NCBI GenBank assembly: GCA_965217095.1
Contig: OZ244235.1
Coordinates: forward strand, 2,108,001-2,172,000
Direction of reading: 5' to 3'
Length of the DNA stretch: 64,000 nucleotides
Source: CAYNZV01 sp965217095
GTDB lineage: Bacteria > Latescibacterota > UBA2968 > UBA8231
The translations under genes were made by a program, and so were the position numbers. Below, piece by piece: positions 23,501 through 31,687 of this stretch; the stretch's first letter is position 1, and each line of letters begins with the position of its first letter. The notes under the pieces are model-generated. The model saw nothing but the letters and a program-made list of their open reading frames with translations. It was not told the DNA's origin and made no database searches.

Positions 23501-25590
23501 TCGCTGCCCAAAACGTTTAGTTTCGCCAACAGACCTATCTTGTCATCGTCATCGCCCCACTCGTTGGTGGAGGTGACATCCTCGTTGATCAACCCCTCGA
23601 AGAATTTGTCGTCGTCTGCCAGTGTTGTCGCAACAGTCTCCCATGAACCGGCGAGAAACCCATCGGTGCTAGCATCGAGCGCACCCAGGCTCGCCCCGTT
23701 GGTCGGATCGGCAGCATGGATGTACACCGGATTGTTGGTTATCTCCGCCGCCACTGTCTGCTGGTTTACCGGCGTGTAGGAAAGGGTGTACTGATACCCT
23801 CCCACGGGGATCGACACATCTTCGTGGGTAGTGCTTCTGCCAAGAACCTTGAAATAAGAGTGATGGTTCACGTTGGTGACATTGCCCAACCCGAATCCTT
23901 CTCCCGTTCCCCCCGCAAAGGCCAAATATATCTGATTCAGATCGGGATGTTCAGTGAGCGCTGGGCTCAGGAGAAATACGTCTGTGGCAGCGATACCATC
24001 TTCCGTCCCAGAGTCCGAGTCATCGTCCGCCACCTTCTCCGGCAAGGTCCAACTGTTCCCGTTGTAGAGGGCATAGTAGATGTCGTGTTCGTTCCCGCTG
24101 CTGTACCCGGCCGTAAAAGCGATGTGCAGATCACCCTTGTCTTCCAATCGATCGTCGACAACGGCTGCCACTCGTTCCGTAAGCTCCCAGTCCAGCTCAA
24201 TATTGTACTCCAGATTGCCGTCGTCGAACACGGAGGTCCCAGTGCTCCATACTGATGCGGCGGTTCCCCATGTAATGCCGGTACCGATGGTACCGTCGTC
24301 GTCGTACTGGTTGAAGTAGACCCCCTCGGCGGGAGTCGTGTCGCCAAATTTGAACACCGAATAGACTCGATCCGGCAGGCGATTGCGATCGATGGCCAGG
24401 GTCGGGAAATAGTAGCGAGCGTCGGTTTCAACGGCGGCGTTTCCGGTGGTTTCGTCGACAAAGCTGGACACTGTGGCTCCAACCGCAGTCTGGTTCCAGC
24501 CGTTGGTGCCCACATTTATCCAGTTGGTATCCGCCAGCGAGCGCCTATGCTCTATTTGATCGCCGGAGTCGTTGAAGTACAGCACATGCAGGGCATCCCC
24601 ATCGCCGACAGCGATATCCGGACCGGTTTCTCGATTCGCTTCGGGGGTGATTCGCACCCCACCGGTACCGGCGGTTCCACTCTGCCCCACGGGCAAGATC
24701 GTAAATGGAGTCGTATAGCGATTTACCTTTGCGAGCATCACGTCATCGGTTTCGGTACCGAGGATGCCAGTGCTGGCGCCCCGGACGTAGGTCAGGAAGA
24801 TGTTGTCGCGGTCGTCGATGGCCATGCGGGGAAAGGCAGCTGTCTTTCCCTCCGTGTTAGCCACCGTATTGAAGTCGTTGACCACAATCGGACCCTGAGC
24901 GTCGGAGGGCGACCAGTTGCTGCCCCCATCAATGGAATAGGAGAAATAGACATTCTTGTTTCGGCGCCGATCGGCTGTCGACACGAAAGCGTAGACCACC
25001 CGCGGGTTTCCACCGCTGTCGACCTCCAGATCAAGCGTGGAATAGGAAACTCCACCGGCGACTGCAAAGCTCAGCGGATGAAACCGCAGGGTGTTTGAGA
25101 CGCTGACGGCGGTACTGAACGACTTGCCGGCATTAAAGCTGCGGCTGTACATGACCTGGTAGACCGGCGTAATGCCACCGTTGAATGTGGCACCTGCAGA
25201 GGTGCCAACCTCTTCGATCCACGCCATGTGGATGACGGGGGTAGTTGCCGCCTGCGTGACTCCTGGCGCCGGAAGGTTCGCATTAGTGCCGAACGGCACT
25301 ACATCGACCATGGCGATATCCACCTGCATGCCGTCGGTATCGGTACCATCGACCTGGACAGAACGCTCGAGGGAATGGAAGTGCCCGTAAACCGGGTGAT
25401 CTTCGGTGGCAGCTTGATTCAGGTCGACGCGCACGCTGACCTGCTCGCCGACGACGAAGTCCGAGCGGGTTGTGCTGTCTTGCGGTGAGAAACCGATGGG
25501 AGTACGATTCTCGAATGTGGGAGATGCACCGTGGGCTGTAGCCGCTATAGTTGCCGTGAGCAACGCGATCTGGATGCGATGGAGTTTCAT
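20530..25590 (-). CDS. Giant exported surface protein A, 5' portion (frameshifted at 20655-20658)
   Basis: 1686 codons, of which the last about 40 (after GFGAP) are out of frame; the repaired protein would be about 1,897 aa. Signal peptide (MKLHRIQIALLTATIAATAHG), then a large N-terminal region of about 500 residues with sialidase/BNR-like repeats (IHMAWIEEV, YSRSFNAGKSF, FSYSIDGGSNW) suggesting a propeller, a series of beta-sandwich repeats each carrying TFYEPPKDTQRDINSGSQPVYTI-type or YTWDDPTAALKDSLFASI-type segments, a cohesin-like domain near residue 1380, a CnaB/carboxypeptidase-regulatory-like domain (SSGALTLVSVPAGRYVLTV) and a dockerin-like EF-hand pair (DVTEDNEIDEDDVNAID, DLNNDGRVGVEDLTVTTS). 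Homologous along its whole length to the upstream gene 25597-31395, 6 nt away in the same operon. Function unknown; adhesive or structural role inferred. Confidence 0.82.
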   Translation of the reverse strand: MKLHRIQIALLTATIAATAHGASPTFENRTPIGFSPQDSTTRSDFVVGEQVSVRVDLNQAATEDHPVYGHFHSLERSVQVDGTDTDGMQVDIAMVDVVPFGTNANLPAPGVTQAATTPVIHMAWIEEVGTSAGATFNGGITPVYQVMYSRSFNAGKSFSTAVSVSNTLRFHPLSFAVAGGVSYSTLDLEVDSGGNPRVVYAFVSTADRRRNKNVYFSYSIDGGSNWSPSDAQGPIVVNDFNTVANTEGKTAAFPRMAIDDRDNIFLTYVRGASTGILGTETDDVMLAKVNRYTTPFTILPVGQSGTAGTGGVRITPEANRETGPDIAVGDGDALHVLYFNDSGDQIEHRRSLADTNWINVGTNGWNQTAVGATVSSFVDETTGNAAVETDARYYFPTLAIDRNRLPDRVYSVFKFGDTTPAEGVYFNQYDDDGTIGTGITWGTAASVWSTGTSVFDDGNLEYNIELDWELTERVAAVVDDRLEDKGDLHIAFTAGYSSGNEHDIYYALYNGNSWTLPEKVADDDSDSGTEDGIAATDVFLLSPALTEHPDLNQIYLAFAGGTGEGFGLGNVTNVNHHSYFKVLGRSTTHEDVSIPVGGYQYTLSYTPVNQQTVAAEITNNPVYIHAADPTNGASLGALDASTDGFLAGSWETVATTLADDDKFFEGLINEDVTSTNEWGDDDDKIGLLAKLNVLGSDSSTNLQVITNSTASSAGTGLGARTVRVGADPTGAFVTAGSYFLLGARIDIVPTNNGPSVSITEPNGTGDVANSSFDIQYSLTDSDDDFSGTLKAALYFYPSGDLKTVRDIRIFGTLIVDQRDVTGTTATNDFIEGNGQTYTWDDPTAALKDSLFASIQRAQSGDYYIYLVGDDGKNPPVFAVSPGVVSVKHTPIVQQIDPIVADTVDTGVRTGIKANPYDLDFTIADFDTEARIQLFYADVSGITSVSVSGVYPNQKFALGKSVSGTRGTAITDSTSLTTRNTEFSWDVTSPLVAQGGYFIYAVATDSSDVVVGNSAQQLVVRHSPSFTFYEPPKDTQRDINSGSQPVYTIQWQKGPGDKDLDEDATIDLYFTTDDPAVTDHSTESGADTTSLRLDMDTKLIVSGLKDSTDGPGDMYVWNLRTPPNEISISGRQVWLYARAKDGSGNMTVSRGGSVTITHNPYIILNSRFGAASGGDIVRLEWDDYMVNDMSGTDDAYIRLYASRTAGLTSLQTLETNVLGSGGSDDTFIVNSSDGTTSGTIATIREDSSNAFNWDTRSSGLTVPTATYSVYAGISADPTFVNNTAGRVSEGSNQLILGVGSSANPNLATAPAKYQASVGDTLTFEVLVQSGGISANALSAIVDLASTKLSVVNPTSPFTDLNGVFVGGTVVEDTTIGTVVRYSKSTGGGEIIGTALDLAKLASFQVVVDSSFSSALNLLFDETTSLSLVGSGVALTKSNGLSTQSSQLQNISRGKIKADVLLEGRSPPIGNGDHTSFLDVHLRLPGNTFDIADSRFKTSNDDFVATADTVEVKTSSSGALTLVSVPAGRYVLTVKDTSHLSGRSDTITVRNGEVVTMNSPIGFFASDIRGDASFLLGQTGRELKAGDVTEDNEIDEDDVNAIDAAWGSNTGVTNFAQADLNNDGRVGVEDLTVTTSNISNSTGFGAPRFSRFRRRSAMVQPGWRSWRPTSMTSGAQAGRSSSYSPRGP

Positions 25591-25596
25591 GCAGCC

Positions 25597-28500
25597 CTAC
25601 CTGACCAGGAGCATCTTGCGAGTTTGTTGGTAGCGCCCGACTTCCAGCAGGTAGAGATACATACCCGATGCAACCTGCCGGTCCATCTCATCTCGGCCGT
25701 TCCAAACCAGCGTGTGGAAGCCCGGAGACATGGGGCCCGTTGCCAACGTCCGTATCTTTTGACCGAGGATATTGTAGATCGCCAGATGCACGTCGGCGTG
25801 ATCCGGAACCGCAAAAGGTATCGCGGTCGTTGGATTGAACGGATTGGGGTAGTTCTGGTCCAATCGGGCGCGCACTGGAACTAGCAGCTCGGAGATGCTC
25901 TTGCCCCAGCTTACAGGTCGCAGGTCGTAAACCGGATTCAACAGCACGCCGTTACCGTGTTGAAGGGTTTCGATCCCACCCTCCTTCAACACCTCGAAGC
26001 GCAGGTTAGCCAGGGTTCCCTCCTCGGTTGCAGACCACTGTTTGCCGATCCGAGCTCCGATCACCATCAATCGATCATTCTCGATCCGCGTCTCGAAGAC
26101 CGAGCCGTTCGGATTCGGATCGAACACATCCCCCTCGGAAAGCTGGTGGCCTACGGGCCGAAGCAAGTCCGGATCAAAACGCAGATCGAACTCGAAACCG
26201 GCGAGATCGTCCAGCTCGTCCACCCTCACTTCGACTTCCACCTCCTGGCCGGGCCAGGTCGATTTTTCCACATCGAAGAGTGGATTGATATGTAATCTCG
26301 TATCGTTGTTGTCACCCCTGACGATTGGTTTGAATACGGGAGGTGCGCCGAACCCCACGCTGTTGCCAAAGTTCGAGGTGGTCACGGTTAGATCCACCGC
26401 GCCTACCACGTTGTCGTTGTTCATATCTGACTGTTTGAAAAACTCGATGGCGGTGTTGGTGCCCCAGGCCGCGATGATCAGGTTTACGTCATCCTCGTTG
26501 ATCTCGTTGTCCTCGGAAGCGTCGCCGGCGGTCATCTGCGCACCATTTTGAGGCAGGATCGTCGTTGGATCGCCACGAAGGTCCGAACCGAAAAAACCAA
26601 GGACATCATCTGCATCTGCAGGTGTGTCATCGATGACGACGGTTTCGCCGTTCCGAATCGTGATCGTATCGGACCGTCCGCTGATATGGCTGGTATCCTT
26701 TACGGTCAGTATCCACCTGCCCGAAGGAACAGCCGAAAGCGCAAGGGCGCCCGCCGCATCTGTCTCGACTTCCACCGTGTCGGTTGTGGCCACTAGGTCG
26801 TCATTGGCGGTACGGAAGATGCTGTCATCCTCGTCGATGGTGCTGCCAGGTTTGCGCAGGTGGATGTCGAGAAGCGTGGTATCATCTCCACCCCCCAGAT
26901 CGCGACCTTCCAAGATGACTGTCGTCGATATGGAGCCCCTAGAGACCTGGGTAAAGGTTGGATCGTCATGAGACAACGCGTCCCCTATGTCGTCCACCGG
27001 ATCGTTCTTGCCCACCTGGCCGAATACGGTTCCCGTTTCGCCGCTGGTAAACTCGAGAGAGGGCGAGGCGATAGCGGAGCCGGTGTGCACCAGCTGGAAG
27101 CGGGCGAACGCGACGGGCACGTCTTGCGTCCCGATCGTCTGTCCCCCAAAGGAAGCCTTCGCAAAACGCATCTGGCTCGAGGCGGAGATGAAGGTGTCCT
27201 CGATGGCGCTGGTTCCCGGAAAGACGTTGTTGAGGTCGAGAAACGGCTTCGAGATTCCGGGGCCGGTGCCCTGATCCACTACCGTCCACGCATTGTCTTT
27301 GAGGTCTATCACCACTTGGACGAGATTTACCGCGTCCGGGTGACTCACCATGACATCCATCGTAACCGTGTCACCGGTGGCCACGGTAGCGTTGGTCGGG
27401 TTGGTGCTGAAATAGCTTGTTTGGGCCCCAGGTTCGACGCCCAGTGTCAACGCTGTGCTGCTTTGGCTTATGGTTGTCTCGGTGCTGGTGATAAAGGTCG
27501 AGTCCTTTCCTATGGCGACGTAGACATCGTAGGCCACGGTGGCGAGGCCAAAGAGTCGAGTGTTCCAATCGAAGAAGTCGGAACTGTCCTCCCGGATCGA
27601 AGTCACCGTGCCCCCAGTCAGATTGCCGTTTGAGCTGTTGATGAGAAAGTCGGTGGTTCCGTTGACCGCCCCCTCGAGCGCACCGAGGGTGGTGTGCCCT
27701 GCCCCGGTCGGAATCGCGTAGAGCCTGATGTAGGCATCGTCGGTGCTGCTTCCATCGTCCACCAGGTAGTCGTCCCACTCGATTCGCAGCACGTCGTCCT
27801 TCACGAAGCCGGGGACGTAGTCATCGAGCTTGGAGGACAGGATCGTGATGTGGGGGTCGTGTATCATGGTCAGGGCTCCGCCCAGCGCCACGTTCTTGTT
27901 GCCGCGGCTGTCGGTGATGATGGCGTAGAGCCAAACCTTGCCGCCGCTTACGCTCTCCTTGGGGACGTCGTTTGGCGGATTGCGCAGGTCCCAGACATAC
28001 ATGTCACTGGCCGCCTCACCGTTCTCGGTCAAGCCCTTTACGATCGTCTTCGTGTCGACGTCGTTGAGCAATGAGTCCGGAAAGTTCTCGTAGTTGATCG
28101 TCGCCGGATTGTCCGTCGTGAAGTAGAGGTCGATGGTAGCGTTGTCATCGAAGTCGGCATCTCCCCTTCCCTTTTGCCACTGTATGGCATAGACGGGCTG
28201 TGAACCGGTATTGATCTCCCGGTGGGAGTCGCGGGGAGGCTCGTAGAAGGTAAAGGAGGGCGAGTGTTTTACGGTCAGGAGAGCGGTGCTCTGACGCAGT
28301 GCCACGTTGATCGAATCGCTGGCAACCAGGTAGATGTAATAGGTTCCTTCAGCGACGATTACGGAGTCGCTGTTGGCGAAAACCGAATCAGTTATGTCCC
28401 AGGTGAACTCGGTGTCAACGCTGGTTAGGGTGTCCGACTCGGGAATGGCGGTGCCGCGATTGCCGGAAACGCTCTTGCCAAGCACGAATTTCTGATTGGG

Positions 28501-31395
28501 GAAACTTCCGGTAGCGGAGAGCGATGTTAATCCACTGATCTCCGCAAAGAATAGCTGAACCTCCGTCGATCCCTGCAGATCGAACGCGCGGACGCTGAAG
28601 TCCAGATCATACGGATTCGCCTTTATGCCGGTGCGGACGCCGCTGTCCACGGTGTCCGCGATCGCCGGATCCACCAGGTCAATGATCGGTTTGTGACGGA
28701 TCGCCACCGCACCCGGACTGCGCGCGAAGACGGGTGGATTCTTCTGATCGTCCGCCACCAGATAGACATAGTAGTCGCCGCTGGGCACCTGGAAGATGCT
28801 CGCGAAGAGGCTGTCCTTTAACGCGGAAGGGGGATCGTCCCAGGTGTAGGTCTGATTCTGCCCTTCTTTGAAGTCATCGGTGCCACTCGAGAATATGGTC
28901 GAGTTGTCGTTCTCATCGGCGATCAGGGTCGCGAAGATCCGGATATCCTGCACCGATGCCAGGGTACTGTCGCCGGCGAAGTAGAGCGACGCCTTCAGAT
29001 TGCCAGTGGAAATATCGTCATCCGTATCGGTCAGGGTGTAGAAAATCGAGTACGAGGTGTTTGCTTCGTCACCGACGCCGTCCGGCTGAAAGACCTGCAC
29101 GAACGGGGCGGTGTTGGAATCCACGATATCGATGCGGGCGCCAAGCATGAAGAAGACCCCACCGGCAGCGGGGGCGAAACCTCCGCTAGACGGGACTTCA
29201 ACCTTGACGGTTCTGGCATCGGTACCGATGCCCACGGTTGCCGCGGTACTGGCGCTGATCAGCTGAACGTTTCCCGGCACCGCGCCGGCGGTTGCCGAAT
29301 CGCTGCCCAGAACGTTTAGCTTTGCCAGCAGACCAATTTTGTCGCCGTTGTCGCCCCACTCGTTTGTAGAGGTGGCGTCCTCGTTAAAGCGCCCCTCGAA
29401 ATTCTTGTCATCGTCGCCCAGGGTCGTCGCCACCGACTCCCATTCCCCCGCCAGGAACCCGTCGTTGCTCTTTCCCGTCGCGCCGAGACCTTGTCCGTCC
29501 GCGTTGTCGGCAGCGTGTACGTAGACCACGTTGTTCGTGATCTCCGTGGTCAGTGTTTGAGAGAGTATCGGCGTGTAAGAGAGGTCGTACTGAAAACCGC
29601 CCACAGGCACCGACTTGTCTTCGAAGGTGACGTCGCGGCCAAGCACCTTGAAGTAGGGGTGTTGATTGACGTTGGTGAGACCGTCAACACCGAGTCCCTC
29701 TCCGGTACCGCCGGAAAACGCCATGAAGAAACTGGAGGTGTTCGGGTCTTTGACGAGGACGGGCGCACTCAGGAACACATCCGTTGCCGCGATTCCGTCG
29801 GTCGTCCCCGCGTCGTCGTCGGCGACCTTTTCGGGCAGGCTCCAGGTTTGTCCGTTGTAGAAGCCGTAATAGATGTCGTGCTCTCCGCCGCTGCTGTAAC
29901 CGGCGGTGAAAGCGATGTGCACGTCCCCGCGGGTCGAGAGCCGGTCGTCGATGGCGGCACTGACACGCTCCGTCACCGTCCATTCCAGCTCCACGTTGTA
30001 GTTAGCGTTGCCTGTGTTGAAAAGCGGAGTGGTCGCGGTGCTCCAGACGGCGGCCGCATTTCCGGTAGTCCATCCCGCATTGGCCCCCACGGCATTGTCG
30101 TAGGTGTAGCTGTTGAAAAAGATGGTCTCGATAGGTACGCCGGCGTCGCCGAACTTGTAGAGCGCGTACACCTTGTCAGGTGAGCTCTGCTTATCCACGA
30201 CTATCGTGGGAAAATAGAAATCGGCATCCGTCTCGAGTACGGCGTTGGTGGCGGCAATGTTGTCGAAATTGTCTACATCGCGACCCGGGTTGCCCTGGTC
30301 CCAGCCGCTTCCGTCAACGGTCTTGTACTCATCGGCCAGGAGGGTTTTGTGTTCGATATCGTCGTCGGTGTCGTTGTAAAAGATCACGTGCAGGACGTCG
30401 CCTGTGCCAATTGCAATGTCCGCTCCGGTCTCGCGAGTTGCTCCATCGGGTGAGATTCTCACTCCCCCGGTACTGCCCGAGGTCCCGAGAGATCCCACCG
30501 TCTCGATGCTGAACGGCGTCGTGGAACGGTCGACCTTGGCAACCATGACATCGTCGGTGGTGCCCGCCGACGTCACCCCGCGCACGTAGGTGATGAAGAT
30601 GTTGTCACGTTGATCGATCGCCATCCGTGGGAAAGCGGTATCGCGACCCTCTGTATTGCCCACCGTTGTGGTATCGTTGACCACTACCGCGGTGTTTCCA
30701 GGCAGCCACGAGGCACCACCTGTCTCCGAATAATTGAAGAAGACGTTGTCGGGGTTGGTGTTATTGAACTGGGCCGTACGCCCGTCAGGCGAAAAGTCGA
30801 AAGCGTAGACCACACGCGGATTGCCACGGCTGTCTACTTCGATGTCCAGGGTGGAAAAGGCGTTAGTACCGCCAAGACTGAGGGTCAGAACGTCGAAGCG
30901 AAGACTGCCAGAAACGCTTTGCGGATCCGAGAAGCTGACACCGGAATTGTCGCTGCGAGCGTATAGAACCTGGTATATCGGAGTAGAGACAGGAGTGACC
31001 GTCTCCTCGCTGATCCACGCCATGTGGATGGTTCCATCCGTAGAAACCGCAATATCAGCTCTCAAGCCGTCAACGTCGGTACTGTTGACCTGCTTGCTGC
31101 GCTCAATGTTGTGGAAGTGTCCGCTGACTGGATAGGTGGGCGTAGCTGCCTGATTCAGATCGACGCGGACGTCAACCCGTTGGCCGAGGACGAAATCCTC
31201 TTGGCTCGTGCTGTCCTCCGGAGAAAACCCCACGGGAGTGTTGTTTTCGAAGATCGGAGGTGTCCCATAGACGTACGAGGTCATTCCGATCAGCAAGATG
31301 ATCACACCGACCATCCGTGGCAGTGAGAAGCCGACCGCAAGACCCGTGCAAACGGGGAGTCTTTGAGTGGGGCCGAAACCAGCCATGTGTCTCAC
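25597..31395 (-). CDS. Giant exported surface protein B (BNR-like, cohesin-like, dockerin-like, T9SS C-terminus)
   Basis: 1932 aa. GTG 31395 has AAAGGA 8 nt before it; ATG 31386 is the alternative. An N-terminal signal region ends near VIILLIGMTSYVYG (residue 45). The mature N-terminus TPPIFENNTPVGFSPEDST is shared with paralogue A. Layout: BNR/propeller-like region to about residue 560 (TIHMAWISEE, ARSDNSGVSFSDPQS), beta-sandwich repeats to about 1330, cohesin-like domain about 1331-1480, CnaB-like about 1484-1600, dockerin-like calcium loops about 1623-1683 (DASEDNEINEDDVNLI, DMNNDNVVGAVDLTVTTS), second cohesin-like domain about 1708-1825, FlgD-like/T9SS domain 1845-1932 (LDQNYPNPFNPTTAIPF). 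Intact, unlike paralogue A. First gene downstream of a sigma-54-type promoter. Likely surface-exposed; ligand unknown. Confidence 0.85.
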   Translation of the reverse strand: MRHMAGFGPTQRLPVCTGLAVGFSLPRMVGVIILLIGMTSYVYGTPPIFENNTPVGFSPEDSTSQEDFVLGQRVDVRVDLNQAATPTYPVSGHFHNIERSKQVNSTDVDGLRADIAVSTDGTIHMAWISEETVTPVSTPIYQVLYARSDNSGVSFSDPQSVSGSLRFDVLTLSLGGTNAFSTLDIEVDSRGNPRVVYAFDFSPDGRTAQFNNTNPDNVFFNYSETGGASWLPGNTAVVVNDTTTVGNTEGRDTAFPRMAIDQRDNIFITYVRGVTSAGTTDDVMVAKVDRSTTPFSIETVGSLGTSGSTGGVRISPDGATRETGADIAIGTGDVLHVIFYNDTDDDIEHKTLLADEYKTVDGSGWDQGNPGRDVDNFDNIAATNAVLETDADFYFPTIVVDKQSSPDKVYALYKFGDAGVPIETIFFNSYTYDNAVGANAGWTTGNAAAVWSTATTPLFNTGNANYNVELEWTVTERVSAAIDDRLSTRGDVHIAFTAGYSSGGEHDIYYGFYNGQTWSLPEKVADDDAGTTDGIAATDVFLSAPVLVKDPNTSSFFMAFSGGTGEGLGVDGLTNVNQHPYFKVLGRDVTFEDKSVPVGGFQYDLSYTPILSQTLTTEITNNVVYVHAADNADGQGLGATGKSNDGFLAGEWESVATTLGDDDKNFEGRFNEDATSTNEWGDNGDKIGLLAKLNVLGSDSATAGAVPGNVQLISASTAATVGIGTDARTVKVEVPSSGGFAPAAGGVFFMLGARIDIVDSNTAPFVQVFQPDGVGDEANTSYSIFYTLTDTDDDISTGNLKASLYFAGDSTLASVQDIRIFATLIADENDNSTIFSSGTDDFKEGQNQTYTWDDPPSALKDSLFASIFQVPSGDYYVYLVADDQKNPPVFARSPGAVAIRHKPIIDLVDPAIADTVDSGVRTGIKANPYDLDFSVRAFDLQGSTEVQLFFAEISGLTSLSATGSFPNQKFVLGKSVSGNRGTAIPESDTLTSVDTEFTWDITDSVFANSDSVIVAEGTYYIYLVASDSINVALRQSTALLTVKHSPSFTFYEPPRDSHREINTGSQPVYAIQWQKGRGDADFDDNATIDLYFTTDNPATINYENFPDSLLNDVDTKTIVKGLTENGEAASDMYVWDLRNPPNDVPKESVSGGKVWLYAIITDSRGNKNVALGGALTMIHDPHITILSSKLDDYVPGFVKDDVLRIEWDDYLVDDGSSTDDAYIRLYAIPTGAGHTTLGALEGAVNGTTDFLINSSNGNLTGGTVTSIREDSSDFFDWNTRLFGLATVAYDVYVAIGKDSTFITSTETTISQSSTALTLGVEPGAQTSYFSTNPTNATVATGDTVTMDVMVSHPDAVNLVQVVIDLKDNAWTVVDQGTGPGISKPFLDLNNVFPGTSAIEDTFISASSQMRFAKASFGGQTIGTQDVPVAFARFQLVHTGSAIASPSLEFTSGETGTVFGQVGKNDPVDDIGDALSHDDPTFTQVSRGSISTTVILEGRDLGGGDDTTLLDIHLRKPGSTIDEDDSIFRTANDDLVATTDTVEVETDAAGALALSAVPSGRWILTVKDTSHISGRSDTITIRNGETVVIDDTPADADDVLGFFGSDLRGDPTTILPQNGAQMTAGDASEDNEINEDDVNLIIAAWGTNTAIEFFKQSDMNNDNVVGAVDLTVTTSNFGNSVGFGAPPVFKPIVRGDNNDTRLHINPLFDVEKSTWPGQEVEVEVRVDELDDLAGFEFDLRFDPDLLRPVGHQLSEGDVFDPNPNGSVFETRIENDRLMVIGARIGKQWSATEEGTLANLRFEVLKEGGIETLQHGNGVLLNPVYDLRPVSWGKSISELLVPVRARLDQNYPNPFNPTTAIPFAVPDHADVHLAIYNILGQKIRTLATGPMSPGFHTLVWNGRDEMDRQVASGMYLYLLEVGRYQQTRKMLLVR

Positions 31396-31468
31396 GATTC
31401 CAATCCTTTAGAACCGCAACTCCGCTACCTGCGGATTTGCAGAGTCCTTTCCTTGTCAGGGCAGGTTG

Positions 31469-31484
31469 AGCAAGATCAATGCCA
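31469..31484 (-). promoter_or_regulatory. Sigma-54-type (-24/-12) promoter for the giant surface protein operon
   Basis: On the minus strand the site reads TGGCAT-N5-TTGCT with the GG and GC doublets exactly 10 nt apart, as required for RpoN. Predicted transcription start about 12 nt downstream of the GC, near 31457, giving a leader of about 60 nt to the start at 31395. Paired with an opposite site at 31624-31639. Confidence 0.7.
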
Positions 31485-31623
31485 ATTTCGGCTTCTCTCT
31501 CAGGTATGGGGTGAGCGACCCAGGATGCCGGGAGGCGTTGTGGGGCCGGAAATTACTTCCCTCATAGGTCAGTTTCTTCCTCAGTCAGGCCGGTTTCGGT
31601 GGCGATCTTCGCACCCCTCCCCT

Positions 31624-31639
31624 TGGCATAGCTTTTGCC
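31624..31639 (+). promoter_or_regulatory. Sigma-54-type (-24/-12) promoter for the Ig-like repeat protein gene
   Basis: TGGCAT-N5-TTGCC, GG-N10-GC spacing, predicted start near 31650 and leader of about 38 nt to the ATG at 31688. The 140 nt between the two divergent sites could hold a shared enhancer-binding protein site; no such regulator gene lies in the window. Confidence 0.72.
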
Positions 31640-31687
31640 AACTACCCGTCGGACAATCCTATCCAGGAAGGACGGAGCTCTATTCTG

